Shown here: piece after piece, positions 6,333-14,259 of the stretch | Layout: every line of letters begins with the position of its first letter | How positions within the stretch are numbered: position 1 is the first letter of the stretch | DNA from: an uncultured Eudoraea sp. | GTDB taxonomy: Bacteria; Bacteroidota; Bacteroidia; Flavobacteriales; Flavobacteriaceae | DNA: 20,305 bases | Direction: 5' to 3' | Assembly: GCA_905479615.1 (NCBI GenBank) | Contig: CAJQNH010000132.1 | Coordinates: 1 to 20,305 of the forward strand | Made by a program: the position numbers and the translations under genes | Notes under the pieces: model-generated | The model's input: the letters and a program-made list of their open reading frames with translations, nothing else | Databases searched by the model: none | Told to the model about the DNA's origin: nothing

Positions 6333-8489
6333 TTACTCTTTAAACTCCTTTATCACGGCCCTGTTTGGCAACTCCTTATAGTTCATATTATAAAAAGTAA
6401 ATGCAAAAATATCGGCATACTGTTCAATTATTTTACTAACAGGGGTCCCTGCTCCATGCCCGGCATTAGTTTCAATGCGAATAAGAGTAGGGTTAGGACC
6501 TGACTGCTTCTCTTGTAGTTCGGCCGCAAATTTAAAGCTATGGGCTGGTACAACCCGGTCATCATGGTCTCCTGTTGTAATCAAGGTGGCAGGGTATGCG
6601 ACCCCTTCTTTTACATTGTGAATGGGGGAATAAGCTTTCAGGTATTGAAACATTTCTTCACTCTCTTCAGAAGTGCCATAATCATAATGCCATCCTGCTC
6701 CTGCCGTGAACGTATGATAACGCAGCATGTCCAGAACACCTACAGCCGGTAGCACTACTTTCATTAGTTCGGGTCTTTGAGTCATGGTAGCCCCCACTAA
6801 AAGGCCACCATTAGAACCACCTCTTATTGCCAGGTTTGCTGATGAGGTATATTTGTTTTCTATAAGGTACTCTGCAGCAGCTATAAAATCGTCAAACACA
6901 TTTTGTTTTTTGGTTTTTATTCCGGAATTATGCCATTTTTTCCCATATTCTCCACCACCTCTCAAACTAGGTATAGCATAAACACCTCCTTGTTCCATCC
7001 AAACGGCATTGACAATACTGAAAGAGGGTGTAAGACTAATATTGAACCCGCCATAACCATAGAGAATAGTGGGGTTTTTGGAATTGAGTTTTAGTCCCTT
7101 TTTATAGGTTATAATCATCGGGATTTCTGTTCCATCTTTGGAGGTATAAAAAACCTGCTTAGACTCATAATGATCTGAATTGAAATCAATTTTCGGTATC
7201 CAGTGGGGGGCATAATTACCTGTTTCCACGTTGTATTTATAAGAGGAGCCCGGAGTGTAATAATTGGTAAATGAAAAGTAGAATTCTTTTTCTTCTTTTT
7301 TACCACCAAAACCACTTGCACTGCCTATCCCGGGAAGCTTTATTTCACGTATAAGTTTACCGTCATAATCATATTGGAAAACTTTGGATATGGCATCTAT
7401 CATATATTCTGCAAAGAAGTAACCCCCGCCGGTATTAGGACTAAGAACATTCTCCGTTTCAGGAATAAAATCTTCCCAGTTTTCTTGACCTGGGTCTGAA
7501 GCATCTACAGTTATGATCTTCTTATTAGGAGCATTTAAATTGGTAACCAGGTAAAGCTTTGAGCCTACATTTTCAAGGACATTGGTATCTGAATCTTCAT
7601 GATTTAATATAGTTACCAGCTTGCTATCCTGCTTTGTCAAATCCTTTAAATAAAGCTTATTACCCGAGGTAGAATTTGCAGCTGAAATAAGGAGATAATT
7701 ATTATCCTCAGTCACACTCGCGCCAATATATCTGTGTTTTTCTTCAGGAATACCTCCAAAAATTAATGCATCAGCACTTCGAGGAGTACCCAGTTTATGG
7801 TAGTACAGTTTATGTTGGTCTGTCTTCGCAGAGAGTTCACTGCCTTTAGGTTTGTCATAGCTTGAATAATATAAGCCTTCATTCCCAAACCAGGAAAGGC
7901 CGCTAAATTTCACATCAATTAGGGTGTCTTCAACAATAGTCTTCCCTTCTGTCTCAATAACAATTACCTTCCTCCAGTCACTACCTCCCTCGGAAATGGA
8001 GTAAGCAGCCATAGAACCATCTTTTGTAAAACTCAAGTCCATTAATGAAGTAGTACCATCTTCTGAAAAGCTATTTGGATCTAAAAAAACTTCTGCTTCC
8101 TGATTCTCTTTTTGACGATATACCACATATTGGTTTTGCAAACCATCATTCTTATAAAAGTAGGTGTAATCACCCTCCTTGAAGGGGGAACTTAGTTTTT
8201 CATAATTCCATAGTTGCTCTAATCTATTCTTCAAATCTTTCCTGAATGGGATTTTTTCCAAATAGCCGAAAGTGACAGCGTTTTCTTCTTTAACCCATGT
8301 TTCCGTTTCTTCACTCCGGTCATCTTCTAACCAGCGATAAGGATCGTTAACTGTAGTTCCAAAATAGTTGTCAACAGTATCTGCTTTTTTGGTCAATGGA
8401 TAGTTCACAGTAATAGTATCTTTTTTTTCTGAATTTTTGCAAGAAGCGCTAATCAAAATAAGAAGTAATAGGATTCCAATATTTCTCAT
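6333..8489 (-). CDS. prolyl oligopeptidase, family S9A, predicted lipoprotein
   Basis: This serine peptidase cleaves short peptides after proline. The open frame reaches back to an ATG at 8522 (729 residues), but I choose the ATG at 8489 because it gives a textbook lipoprotein signal: MRNIGILLLLILISASC, with Cys17 as the lipidated residue. The longer form would add MVFLAFKKLCL in front. In the 729-residue numbering, the beta-propeller domain spans about 95-440 and the alpha/beta hydrolase domain follows. The catalytic Ser is Ser570 in RGGSNGG, the Asp is 654 or 655 in GDHDDRVVP, and the His is His689 in NAGHGAG. The protein is probably periplasmic, anchored in a membrane. Length is normal for S9A enzymes with a signal peptide (about 700-720). 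It has a terminator directly downstream. Confidence 0.92.
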   Translation of the reverse strand: MRNIGILLLLILISASCKNSEKKDTITVNYPLTKKADTVDNYFGTTVNDPYRWLEDDRSEETETWVKEENAVTFGYLEKIPFRKDLKNRLEQLWNYEKLSSPFKEGDYTYFYKNDGLQNQYVVYRQKENQEAEVFLDPNSFSEDGTTSLMDLSFTKDGSMAAYSISEGGSDWRKVIVIETEGKTIVEDTLIDVKFSGLSWFGNEGLYYSSYDKPKGSELSAKTDQHKLYYHKLGTPRSADALIFGGIPEEKHRYIGASVTEDNNYLLISAANSTSGNKLYLKDLTKQDSKLVTILNHEDSDTNVLENVGSKLYLVTNLNAPNKKIITVDASDPGQENWEDFIPETENVLSPNTGGGYFFAEYMIDAISKVFQYDYDGKLIREIKLPGIGSASGFGGKKEEKEFYFSFTNYYTPGSSYKYNVETGNYAPHWIPKIDFNSDHYESKQVFYTSKDGTEIPMIITYKKGLKLNSKNPTILYGYGGFNISLTPSFSIVNAVWMEQGGVYAIPSLRGGGEYGKKWHNSGIKTKKQNVFDDFIAAAEYLIENKYTSSANLAIRGGSNGGLLVGATMTQRPELMKVVLPAVGVLDMLRYHTFTAGAGWHYDYGTSEESEEMFQYLKAYSPIHNVKEGVAYPATLITTGDHDDRVVPAHSFKFAAELQEKQSGPNPTLIRIETNAGHGAGTPVSKIIEQYADIFAFTFYNMNYKELPNRAVIKEFKE

Positions 8490-8581
8490 CAGGCACAATT
8501 TTTTAAAGGCTAAAAATACCATAAAAAAACCTTTAAATTCTAATGCACTAAATGGTTTTAGCAGATTTTATAACAGGGCTA

Positions 8582-9571
8582 TCAGAGAAGTTCATTGTCC
8601 ACCAGGTATTCAGCTATTTGAATAGCATTGGTAGCAGCACCTTTTCTGAGATTATCGGCAACTATCCACATATTTAAGGTCTTTCGCTGCGTTTCGTCTC
8701 TTCGTATTCTTCCTACAAAAACATCGTCTTTGTCATGCGCATAAACCGGCATTGGATAAGTATTGGTATCCGGATTATCCTGTACAATAACTCCCGGGGT
8801 ATTCTTCAGAATTCTTCTTACTTCATTTAGTTCAAAGTCAGATTTAAATTCAACGTTTACCGATTCAGAATGACCTCCTGCGGTAGGAATGCGCACGGCA
8901 GTTGCTGAAATTGAAAAAGTGCGGTCGTCTAGTATCTTCTGAGGTTCCCTGGCCAACTTCATTTCTTCTTTGGTATATCCATTTTCCATAAAAGTGTCAC
9001 AATGTGGCAGGGCATTCCTGTTGATAGGATATGGATATGCCATTTCACCTTGTATTCCGGCCATTTCATTCTCCAACTGTTTAACAGCTTTTACCCCTGT
9101 TCCCGAAACGGATTGATAGGTTGAAACTACCACCCGCTTCATTTTATATTTTGCATGCAAGGGTGCTAGTACCATAACAAGTTGAATAGTAGAACAATTG
9201 GGATTGGCAATTATTTTATCTTCTTTGGTTAATTTATTTGCATTGATTTCCGGAACAACCAATTTTTTTTCAGGATCCATACGCCAGGCCGACGAATTAT
9301 CAATTACCGTGGTTCCGGCTGCGGCAAATTTTGGTGCCCATATTAGTGACGTATCCCCGCCGGCAGAAAATATAGCCAAATCCGGACGTGCAGTTACGGC
9401 ATCAGCAAGGCCTATTACGCTTATGGATTGCCCATTGTAGGATATCTGTTTGCCAACAGATCGCTCAGAGGCGACCAATAATAATTCAGATATTGGAAAA
9501 TTTCGCTCTTTAAGCACTTTTAGCATTACTTCGCCAACCATTCCTGTTGCGCCAACTACAGCTACTTTCAT
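8582..9571 (-). CDS. asd: aspartate-semialdehyde dehydrogenase
   Basis: This 329-residue cytosolic enzyme reduces aspartyl phosphate to aspartate semialdehyde with NADPH, the branch point to lysine, diaminopimelate, threonine and methionine. The N-terminal NADP motif is GATGMVG (7-13). The active-site nucleophile is Cys126 in ANPNCSTIQ and the catalytic base is His234 in RIPTAGGHSES. Substrate-binding SVSGTG is at 154-159. The length and motif spacing match the Gram-positive/Bacteroidetes type rather than the longer E. coli type. It has its own promoter (9591-9621) and lies apart from alr and mscL, so it is probably monocistronic. Supply of diaminopimelate and the nearby alanine racemase both feed peptidoglycan, although this may be coincidence. 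Confidence 0.97.
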   Translation of the reverse strand: MKVAVVGATGMVGEVMLKVLKERNFPISELLLVASERSVGKQISYNGQSISVIGLADAVTARPDLAIFSAGGDTSLIWAPKFAAAGTTVIDNSSAWRMDPEKKLVVPEINANKLTKEDKIIANPNCSTIQLVMVLAPLHAKYKMKRVVVSTYQSVSGTGVKAVKQLENEMAGIQGEMAYPYPINRNALPHCDTFMENGYTKEEMKLAREPQKILDDRTFSISATAVRIPTAGGHSESVNVEFKSDFELNEVRRILKNTPGVIVQDNPDTNTYPMPVYAHDKDDVFVGRIRRDETQRKTLNMWIVADNLRKGAATNAIQIAEYLVDNELL

Positions 9572-9590
9572 GTTTTTATTATTTTGTATT

Positions 9591-9621
9591 CAAAGGTATT
9601 GCAACCAATGTTGACGAACAA
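9591..9621 (-). promoter_or_regulatory. Bacteroidetes-type promoter of asd
   Basis: On the minus strand a -33 element TTG (complement of 9619-9621) is separated by exactly 20 bases from a perfect -7 element TACCTTTG (complement of 9591-9598), matching the TTG-N19-21-TAnnTTTG pattern of the Bacteroidetes primary sigma factor. Transcription would begin near 9584 and give a leader of only about 13 bases before the asd ATG. Confidence 0.72.
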
Positions 9622-9676
9622 GATTTTTTATTAGATTCATACATATGTAACAAAATGTTATAATTAAAACAGATAT

Positions 9677-9720
9677 AAAAAATGACCACCAATTTAATTT
9701 GCGAAAACTAATTGGTGGCC
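9677..9720 (-). terminator. intrinsic terminator after mscL
   Basis: A 9-bp perfect stem pairs CCACCAATT (minus strand, complement of 9710-9718) with AATTGGTGG (complement of 9686-9694) around a 15-base loop, followed on the minus strand by six Ts (complement of 9677-9682). It lies about 55 bases after the mscL stop and before the asd promoter. The plus-strand flank is not T-rich, so it works in the mscL direction. Confidence 0.8.
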
Positions 9721-9775
9721 TTTAAGTTAGTTTAGTAATGTAGCGGTAACTCTCGAAAAGGAGTTTTAGTTCTTG

Positions 9776-10177
9776 TTATTTTTTTAATAAATCTCTTATT
9801 TGTGTTAATAGTTCTTCCTGACTTGGACCAGAGGGCGCAGCTGGTGCAGGGGGCGTTTTTGTTTTGTTATAAGCCTTAACAACAATAAACATTACGAACC
9901 CTACAATAAAGAGATTAACAATGGTGTTTACCCATGCTCCCCAACGAACTGCATTTTCTGCTACATAGCCAGCTTCTCCTTCGGCCCCGGAGGCTTCAGT
10001 GAGGACATATTTTAAATTAGCAAAATCTACACCTCCTGCAAATTCACCCACAATTGGCATAATAATGTCGGCTACAAAGCCATTAATAACAAGGCCCATG
10101 GCTCCTGCCATAATTACAGCAACTGCAAAGTCAATTACATTGCCGGTCATAATGAAATTCTTAAATTCTTTTAACAT
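9776..10177 (-). CDS. mscL: large-conductance mechanosensitive channel
   Basis: This 133-residue inner-membrane protein opens as a pentameric pore under membrane tension and protects against hypo-osmotic shock. The N-terminal amphipathic helix (MLKEFKNFIMTGNVIDFAVAV) leads into TM1 (about 14-43, with the Gly/Ala-rich pore-lining AVIMAGAMGLVINGFV). A periplasmic loop (about 45-78) follows, then TM2 (about 80-103, NTIVNLFIVGFVMFIVV) and a cytoplasmic tail with a final helix (SQEELLTQIRDLLKK). Length matches the family (about 130-140). It lies 84 bases downstream of alr on the same strand, with a palindrome in the gap, and has a good terminator after it. Confidence 0.97.
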   Translation of the reverse strand: MLKEFKNFIMTGNVIDFAVAVIMAGAMGLVINGFVADIIMPIVGEFAGGVDFANLKYVLTEASGAEGEAGYVAENAVRWGAWVNTIVNLFIVGFVMFIVVKAYNKTKTPPAPAAPSGPSQEELLTQIRDLLKK

Positions 10178-10238
10178 GTCATTTGTTTTAAATGGTTAGC
10201 TTATAAATGAGATGACAAGATACTCAAAATAACTATTC

Positions 10239-10253
10239 TTAACAATTTGTTAA
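10239..10253. repeat. 15-base palindrome between alr and mscL
   Basis: TTAACAA and TTGTTAA flank a single central T, a perfect inverted repeat 8 bases after the alr stop. Outer partial pairing (AACTA with TAGTT) extends it imperfectly on the minus strand. It could be a weak alr terminator, since TTATTTTG follows on the minus strand, or a protein-binding operator for mscL. The sequence alone does not decide. Confidence 0.5.
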
Positions 10254-10261
10254 TTAGTTGA

Positions 10262-11371
10262 TTAAGCCCCTGTAATTACCCTTTTAACTCTTTGAGAAAT
10301 ATCACTTAGCAGTTCATAAGAAATTGTGTTCCCTCCGGCTGCAAAATTCTCGGCGGAATGCGCTTTTCCAAATACAATTACTTGATCACCCTCCTTGCAT
10401 TCAATTCCCGTTACGTCTATCATGATCATATCCATGCAAACATTTCCAATAATAGGCGCCTCCATACCATTCACTAAAACCGAAGCTTTTCCATTACCAT
10501 ATTGTCTTCCTATTCCGTCAGCATGCCCAAGAGGCAAAGTTGCCGTTTTTTTGGTTCCCTCGGCAGTAAAAGCTCTATTGTAACCCACGCTTTCATTAGG
10601 TTCTATTTTGTGTATCTGCGAGATTATTGTTTTTAATGTGGCTACAGGCCGCAACTTAGCATCATACCTGGCTTCATTTCCATAGCCATAAAGGCCAATA
10701 CCACTTCTAACCATTTGGAATTGCGCTTCAGGATAATTGAATATTCCGGAGGTATTAAGAATATGCATAAATGGCCTAATTTTCAATTTGGACGTAAATT
10801 CCTCGGCAATCTTTTCAAAGGATTTAATTTGATTTTGGCTGAATTCCTCTTCAGACGTGTCTTCAGAGGCCGCTAAATGAGAAAATATTGATTTTATTTT
10901 CAATTCATCTCTGCCCTCAAGTTGCCCGGCAATATTGCTGATATCATTTTCCCAAAATCCAAGCCTGTTAAGCCCTGTGTTGAATTTTATGTGTACGGGA
11001 TAGGCCTTTTGTTTTTCCGCCTTTGAAGCCTTTATGAATTCTCTGAGTACTCTGGGGGAATACAGACTGGGTTCCAGGCAATATTTAATAACCATTGCAT
11101 AATTAGAAGGCTGTGCATGCAATACAAGTATTGGGGTTTTAATCCCTGCCTCCCTTAAAACCTTTCCTTCATGGGCATAAGCCACCGCTATATAATCTAC
11201 GCCTAGTTCCTCCAGTTTTTTTGCAATGATCACGGAATCACTGCCATAGGCAAAAGCCTTAACCACAGCCAAAAACATGGTTGAAGGATGAATTTTGGTT
11301 CTTATATAATTGTAATTATGTTCTAAAGCCTCAAGATCCAACTCCAGTGTAGTCTCTTTAACTCTAGGCAT
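10262..11371 (-). CDS. alr: alanine racemase
   Basis: This 369-residue PLP enzyme interconverts L- and D-alanine for peptidoglycan synthesis in the cytoplasm. The PLP lysine is Lys38 in AVVKAFAYGSDS; most bacteria have KANAYGHG at this site, and the KAFAYGS form is usual in Flavobacteria. The second catalytic residue, the Tyr of the SVGYNRAF motif, is Tyr264. The alpha/beta barrel (about 1-240) and C-terminal beta domain (IGNVCMDMIMIDVTG, GDQVIVFG) are complete. Its ATG overlaps the end of tdk by 8 bases, so translation is likely coupled to tdk. In many Bacteroidetes a MurF-Alr fusion exists as well; this is the stand-alone form. Confidence 0.96.
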   Translation of the reverse strand: MPRVKETTLELDLEALEHNYNYIRTKIHPSTMFLAVVKAFAYGSDSVIIAKKLEELGVDYIAVAYAHEGKVLREAGIKTPILVLHAQPSNYAMVIKYCLEPSLYSPRVLREFIKASKAEKQKAYPVHIKFNTGLNRLGFWENDISNIAGQLEGRDELKIKSIFSHLAASEDTSEEEFSQNQIKSFEKIAEEFTSKLKIRPFMHILNTSGIFNYPEAQFQMVRSGIGLYGYGNEARYDAKLRPVATLKTIISQIHKIEPNESVGYNRAFTAEGTKKTATLPLGHADGIGRQYGNGKASVLVNGMEAPIIGNVCMDMIMIDVTGIECKEGDQVIVFGKAHSAENFAAGGNTISYELLSDISQRVKRVITGA

Positions 11372-12008
11372 TGGTGTCTTTTTTACCCTGTTTTATCTCC
11401 TCGGCTTCTACCTTCATTTTATTAATTTTTTCTTTGAGCATAGCTTTGTAAAATGCCGCACGGCTTAAAGGTTCGTATTCTTCTGTTTCTCCCAGTAGCA
11501 CCAACTTATCATTATTGGATTTTCTAAAACTATAATTGGCAAGATTACCGGTACGTGTACAAATAGCATGAACCTTGGTTACGTATTCCGCAGTAGCCAT
11601 TAAAGCTGGCATTGGCCCGAAAGGATTACCTTTAAAGTCCATATCTAGTCCGGCAACAACAACACGTATCCCCATATTTGCAAGATCATTGCAGACAGTC
11701 ACAATTTCATCATCAAAGAACTGAGCCTCATCTATTCCAACCACATCACAGTCGTCTGCCAGAAGGCGGATATTTGCAGCTGCCGGGACAGGCGTGGAAC
11801 GAATTTCATTTTCATCATGAGAGACTACTTTCTCTTCATGATATCTGGTGTCTACAATGGGTTTAAATATTTCTACTTTTTGCTTTGCAAACTGGGCTCT
11901 TTTAAGCCTGCGGATCAGTTCCTCCGTTTTCCCGGAAAACATTGAGCCAGAGATAACCTCTATCCAACCGAATTGTTCCTTATGATTAACAGTGTTTTCG
12001 AGAAACAT
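11364..12008 (-). CDS. tdk: thymidine kinase, type II, lacking most zinc-binding cysteines
   Basis: This 214-residue enzyme phosphorylates thymidine with ATP in the salvage pathway. The P-loop GSMFSGKT is at 21-28, the Mg-binding Walker B Asp and catalytic base Glu94 are in GIDEAQFF (91-98), and the substrate-binding lasso region LLGETEEYEPLSR (171-183) is present. The lasso zinc site normally has two CxxC pairs. Here the first pair is Cys150...Thr153 (CTRT) and the second is Ser182...Ala185 (SRAA), so only one of four ligands remains. The fold is otherwise complete, and the C-terminus ends in a charged helix (about 190-214). It is the first gene of a tdk-alr unit and overlaps alr by 8 bases. 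Confidence 0.94.
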   Translation of the reverse strand: MFLENTVNHKEQFGWIEVISGSMFSGKTEELIRRLKRAQFAKQKVEIFKPIVDTRYHEEKVVSHDENEIRSTPVPAAANIRLLADDCDVVGIDEAQFFDDEIVTVCNDLANMGIRVVVAGLDMDFKGNPFGPMPALMATAEYVTKVHAICTRTGNLANYSFRKSNNDKLVLLGETEEYEPLSRAAFYKAMLKEKINKMKVEAEEIKQGKKDTNA

Positions 12009-12115
12009 TTTGTAATTTTAAGCCAAAGTAAGGGGTTTATTCCCTTATTTAGGATAACAAAATATAAAAGTATTAAAAAAGATAGACCTTTACTGTTTAG
12101 TCTAAACAAAAAGAA

Positions 12116-12811
12116 ATGAAGCAAAAACTGAAAGAGGAATTAATTAAGATGTCCACAGATATAATTACCTCAAGGGGTCTTACTGAGATGGAGATACCTG
12201 AATTATATGAAGCTGCGAGAACTCTATACGAAAAATTGGCCGTTCTTAAGTTCATTGATGAAAAACTCAACGATATTGAAATAGATGTATCCAAAAATGT
12301 TCTGGCATCCAGGTTTGAAAAAATGGCGAATGCCGTATTGAATGAAAGTAAATTCGTTCCCGAAAATAATCCGCACGAAGAAGATATTATTACACAGGGA
12401 ATTGATACCATAAAAGGTATGGTATCTGAAATGCCAAATAGTGAGGATAATGACAGGCTATTTGCAGAATTTGTCGCAAAACCTGAGACCACAAAGGATG
12501 ATAATAACAAAACCTCAGCACATATTTCTCAGGAAATAAAAGAAGTTTCCAAGACCAAATCCTTGAATGATAAACTCACAAACAAGGAAATAACAGTTGG
12601 TTTAAATGACAGACTGGCTTTTGTTAAACATCTTTTTAATGATAGTACAGAAGACTTTAACAGGGTGGTTTCACAACTGAACACCATTGATTCTCATGAG
12701 CGTTCTATGGCCTTCATTGAAAATATGGTTAAGCCAGATTACAGTCAATGGGCAGGAAAGGAAGAATATGAATCCAGATTTCTTGCGCTTATAGAGCGTA
12801 GATTCTCATAA
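12116..12811 (+). CDS. conserved hypothetical protein with a distinct C-terminal module
   Basis: I do not assign a function to this 231-residue protein. It appears to have three parts: an N-terminal helical region (about 1-80), a polar and acidic low-complexity linker (about 82-147, rich in Asp, Glu, Asn, Lys and Thr), and a C-terminal module (about 148-231) beginning SLNDKL and containing TVGLNDRLAFVKHLFNDS and FIENMVKPDY. I recall this C-terminal block as common in uncharacterised Flavobacteria proteins. There is no signal peptide or membrane segment, so it is probably cytosolic. It starts 107 bases from the divergent tdk start, and rsmI follows 81 bases downstream on the same strand. A start at the internal ATG at 12149 is possible. 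Confidence 0.85.
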   Translation: MKQKLKEELIKMSTDIITSRGLTEMEIPELYEAARTLYEKLAVLKFIDEKLNDIEIDVSKNVLASRFEKMANAVLNESKFVPENNPHEEDIITQGIDTIKGMVSEMPNSEDNDRLFAEFVAKPETTKDDNNKTSAHISQEIKEVSKTKSLNDKLTNKEITVGLNDRLAFVKHLFNDSTEDFNRVVSQLNTIDSHERSMAFIENMVKPDYSQWAGKEEYESRFLALIERRFS

Positions 12812-12892
12812 TTTCTAGTACCGGATTTACTGCAATTATAAGAAATGTATATTGCTCATACTTCCTAAAAAAGAAGGTAAGATCTTAAAACA

Positions 12893-13570
12893 GTGCTAAC
12901 AGGCAAGTTATTTATTGTTCCAACACCTATTGGAAATCTGGAGGATATTACCTTAAGAGCAATTAAAGTTCTTAAGGAGGTAAATCTGATATTGGCTGAA
13001 GATACTCGCACAAGCAATAAACTTTTACAGCACTACAACATAAACACCCCAATGCTGAGCCATCATATGCATAATGAACATAAATCGTTAGATGGTATTG
13101 TACGAAGACTTAAAAGTGGAGAGCAAATAGCACTAATTTCTGACGCTGGTACTCCCGCTATTTCCGATCCGGGGTTTTTACTAAGTCGGGCTTGTGTTGA
13201 ACAGGGAATAGAAATTGAATGTCTTCCGGGAGCAACTGCTTTTGTTCCTGCACTTGTAAATAGCGCACTTCCCAACGATCGCTTTGTGTTTGAAGGCTTC
13301 CTGCCAATAAAAAAAGGCAGACAAACCAGATTAAATGATCTGGCAGAAGAAACTCGAACTATGGTTTTCTATGAATCACCACATAAGCTTCTAAAGACGT
13401 TATCACAATTTGTAAGCTGTTTTGGCCCGGAACGACGATTATCCGTTTCCAGGGAACTTACTAAAATGTATGAAGAAACCATCAGGGGGACTACTTCAGA
13501 AGTATTAGAGCATTTTGAAAGCAAACCACCCAAAGGAGAATTTGTAATTGTGGTTGCAGGAAAAAAATAA
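12893..13570 (+). CDS. rsmI: 16S rRNA (cytidine-1402 2'-O) methyltransferase
   Basis: This 225-residue SAM-dependent enzyme methylates the ribose of C1402 in 16S rRNA, near the P site of the small ribosomal subunit. The tetrapyrrole-methylase-fold motifs are clear: PTPIGN (10-15), AEDTRTS (35-41), SDAGTPAISDPG (83-94) and LPGATA (111-116), with FEGFLP further on. The start must be the GTG at 12893, because an in-frame TAA lies at 12878-12880 and no other start codon is between. The protein ends at KPPKGEFVIVVAGKK, which is where the catalytic core ends. E. coli RsmI (286 residues) continues with a further domain of about 50 residues that is missing here, as seems usual in this phylum. Confidence 0.95.
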   Translation: MLTGKLFIVPTPIGNLEDITLRAIKVLKEVNLILAEDTRTSNKLLQHYNINTPMLSHHMHNEHKSLDGIVRRLKSGEQIALISDAGTPAISDPGFLLSRACVEQGIEIECLPGATAFVPALVNSALPNDRFVFEGFLPIKKGRQTRLNDLAEETRTMVFYESPHKLLKTLSQFVSCFGPERRLSVSRELTKMYEETIRGTTSEVLEHFESKPPKGEFVIVVAGKK

Positions 13571-13629
13571 TTATTCTCACTCTGGAATCCGGTTCAAAAT
13601 ATGATCAATTTTCATTTTAATACGCTAAT

Positions 13630-14220
13630 TTATTTATGTTTCCCCTTTTCCCATCCATATTTACCCAAATAAAGCTCCCCACTTTCTACAGCTCCATCTT
13701 CAATAGTTGTTCCCATAGAATCGTTCCAACGGTTTAGATAACCAAAAAGAGAAATTACTCCCAACATTTCAACAATCTCACCTTCATTCCAATACTTATA
13801 CAATTTATTCTTGATGTTTAGATCTACCGCATTGGGAACCTGCGAAGCGGCCAGGGAAAAATCCAGAGCAGCACGCTCAGCTTCCGAAAAGGCAGGATGC
13901 GTTCTGTATTCCCAAATATTATCCAATTGCTCCTGCTCGGCACCATACCGTTCTGCAGCCCTTATGGCATGGGCCTGGCAATAACGACAACCAGTTGCAT
14001 TGCTGCTGACCCAGGCAATCATTCTTTTAAGTGCAGAAGTCACCTTTCCTTCATTGGCCATAACCGCCTTGTTAAGGTTAATAAAAGCCTTGGATATTGC
14101 AGGTCTATGTTGCATGGTGAGTACAGAATTTGGGCAAAACCCCAGGGTTTCATTGAAGAATTCTGCTAATTCTTTAGTTTGCTTATCATGATTAGGATTA
14201 AGAGGTTGTACAAGTGGCAT
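13630..14220 (-). CDS. peroxidase-related (AhpD-like / carboxymuconolactone decarboxylase family) protein
   Basis: With the start I prefer (14220, MPLVQPLNPNHD), this is a 196-residue protein of the AhpD-like fold. The thiol active site is Cys78-x-x-Cys81 with His84 (GCRYCQAH), the arrangement of AhpD, where the Cys pair and His pass electrons to a peroxiredoxin. The helices around it (KRMIAWVSSNATG and AERYGAEQEQLDNI) fit the peroxidase-related subgroup. A frame extension upstream to 14277 exists, but it would overlap the divergent gene and has a poor N-terminus (MICCAHNFSF). It is divergent from the OsmC-family gene with 39 bases between starts. The physiological partner and substrate are not visible. 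Confidence 0.86.
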   Translation of the reverse strand: MPLVQPLNPNHDKQTKELAEFFNETLGFCPNSVLTMQHRPAISKAFINLNKAVMANEGKVTSALKRMIAWVSSNATGCRYCQAHAIRAAERYGAEQEQLDNIWEYRTHPAFSEAERAALDFSLAASQVPNAVDLNIKNKLYKYWNEGEIVEMLGVISLFGYLNRWNDSMGTTIEDGAVESGELYLGKYGWEKGKHK

Positions 14221-14236
14221 AGTGGTGGTATTTTTG
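14206..14236 (+). promoter_or_regulatory. Bacteroidetes-type promoter of the OsmC-family gene
   Basis: A -33 TTG (14206-14208) and a perfect -7 TATTTTTG (14229-14236; TAnnTTTG) are separated by 20 bases. Transcription would begin near 14243, leaving about 17 bases before the OsmC ATG at 14260. The -33 element lies within the first codons of the divergent peroxidase-related gene, so polymerase binding here must cover the translation start of that gene. Confidence 0.72.
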
Positions 14237-14259
14237 TATTCCACAAGAAACGAAAAATT

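Noticed and set aside
12026..12050. TAAGGG/CCCTTA inverted repeat upstream of tdk as a riboswitch or operator
   Set aside because: The stem is 6 bp with a 7-base loop and nothing else around it resembles a known RNA element; too short to claim.
14179..14259. Longer N-terminus for the OsmC-family protein
   Set aside because: It would run through the promoter for that same gene and the start of the divergent gene, and the added residues do not resemble OsmC N-termini.
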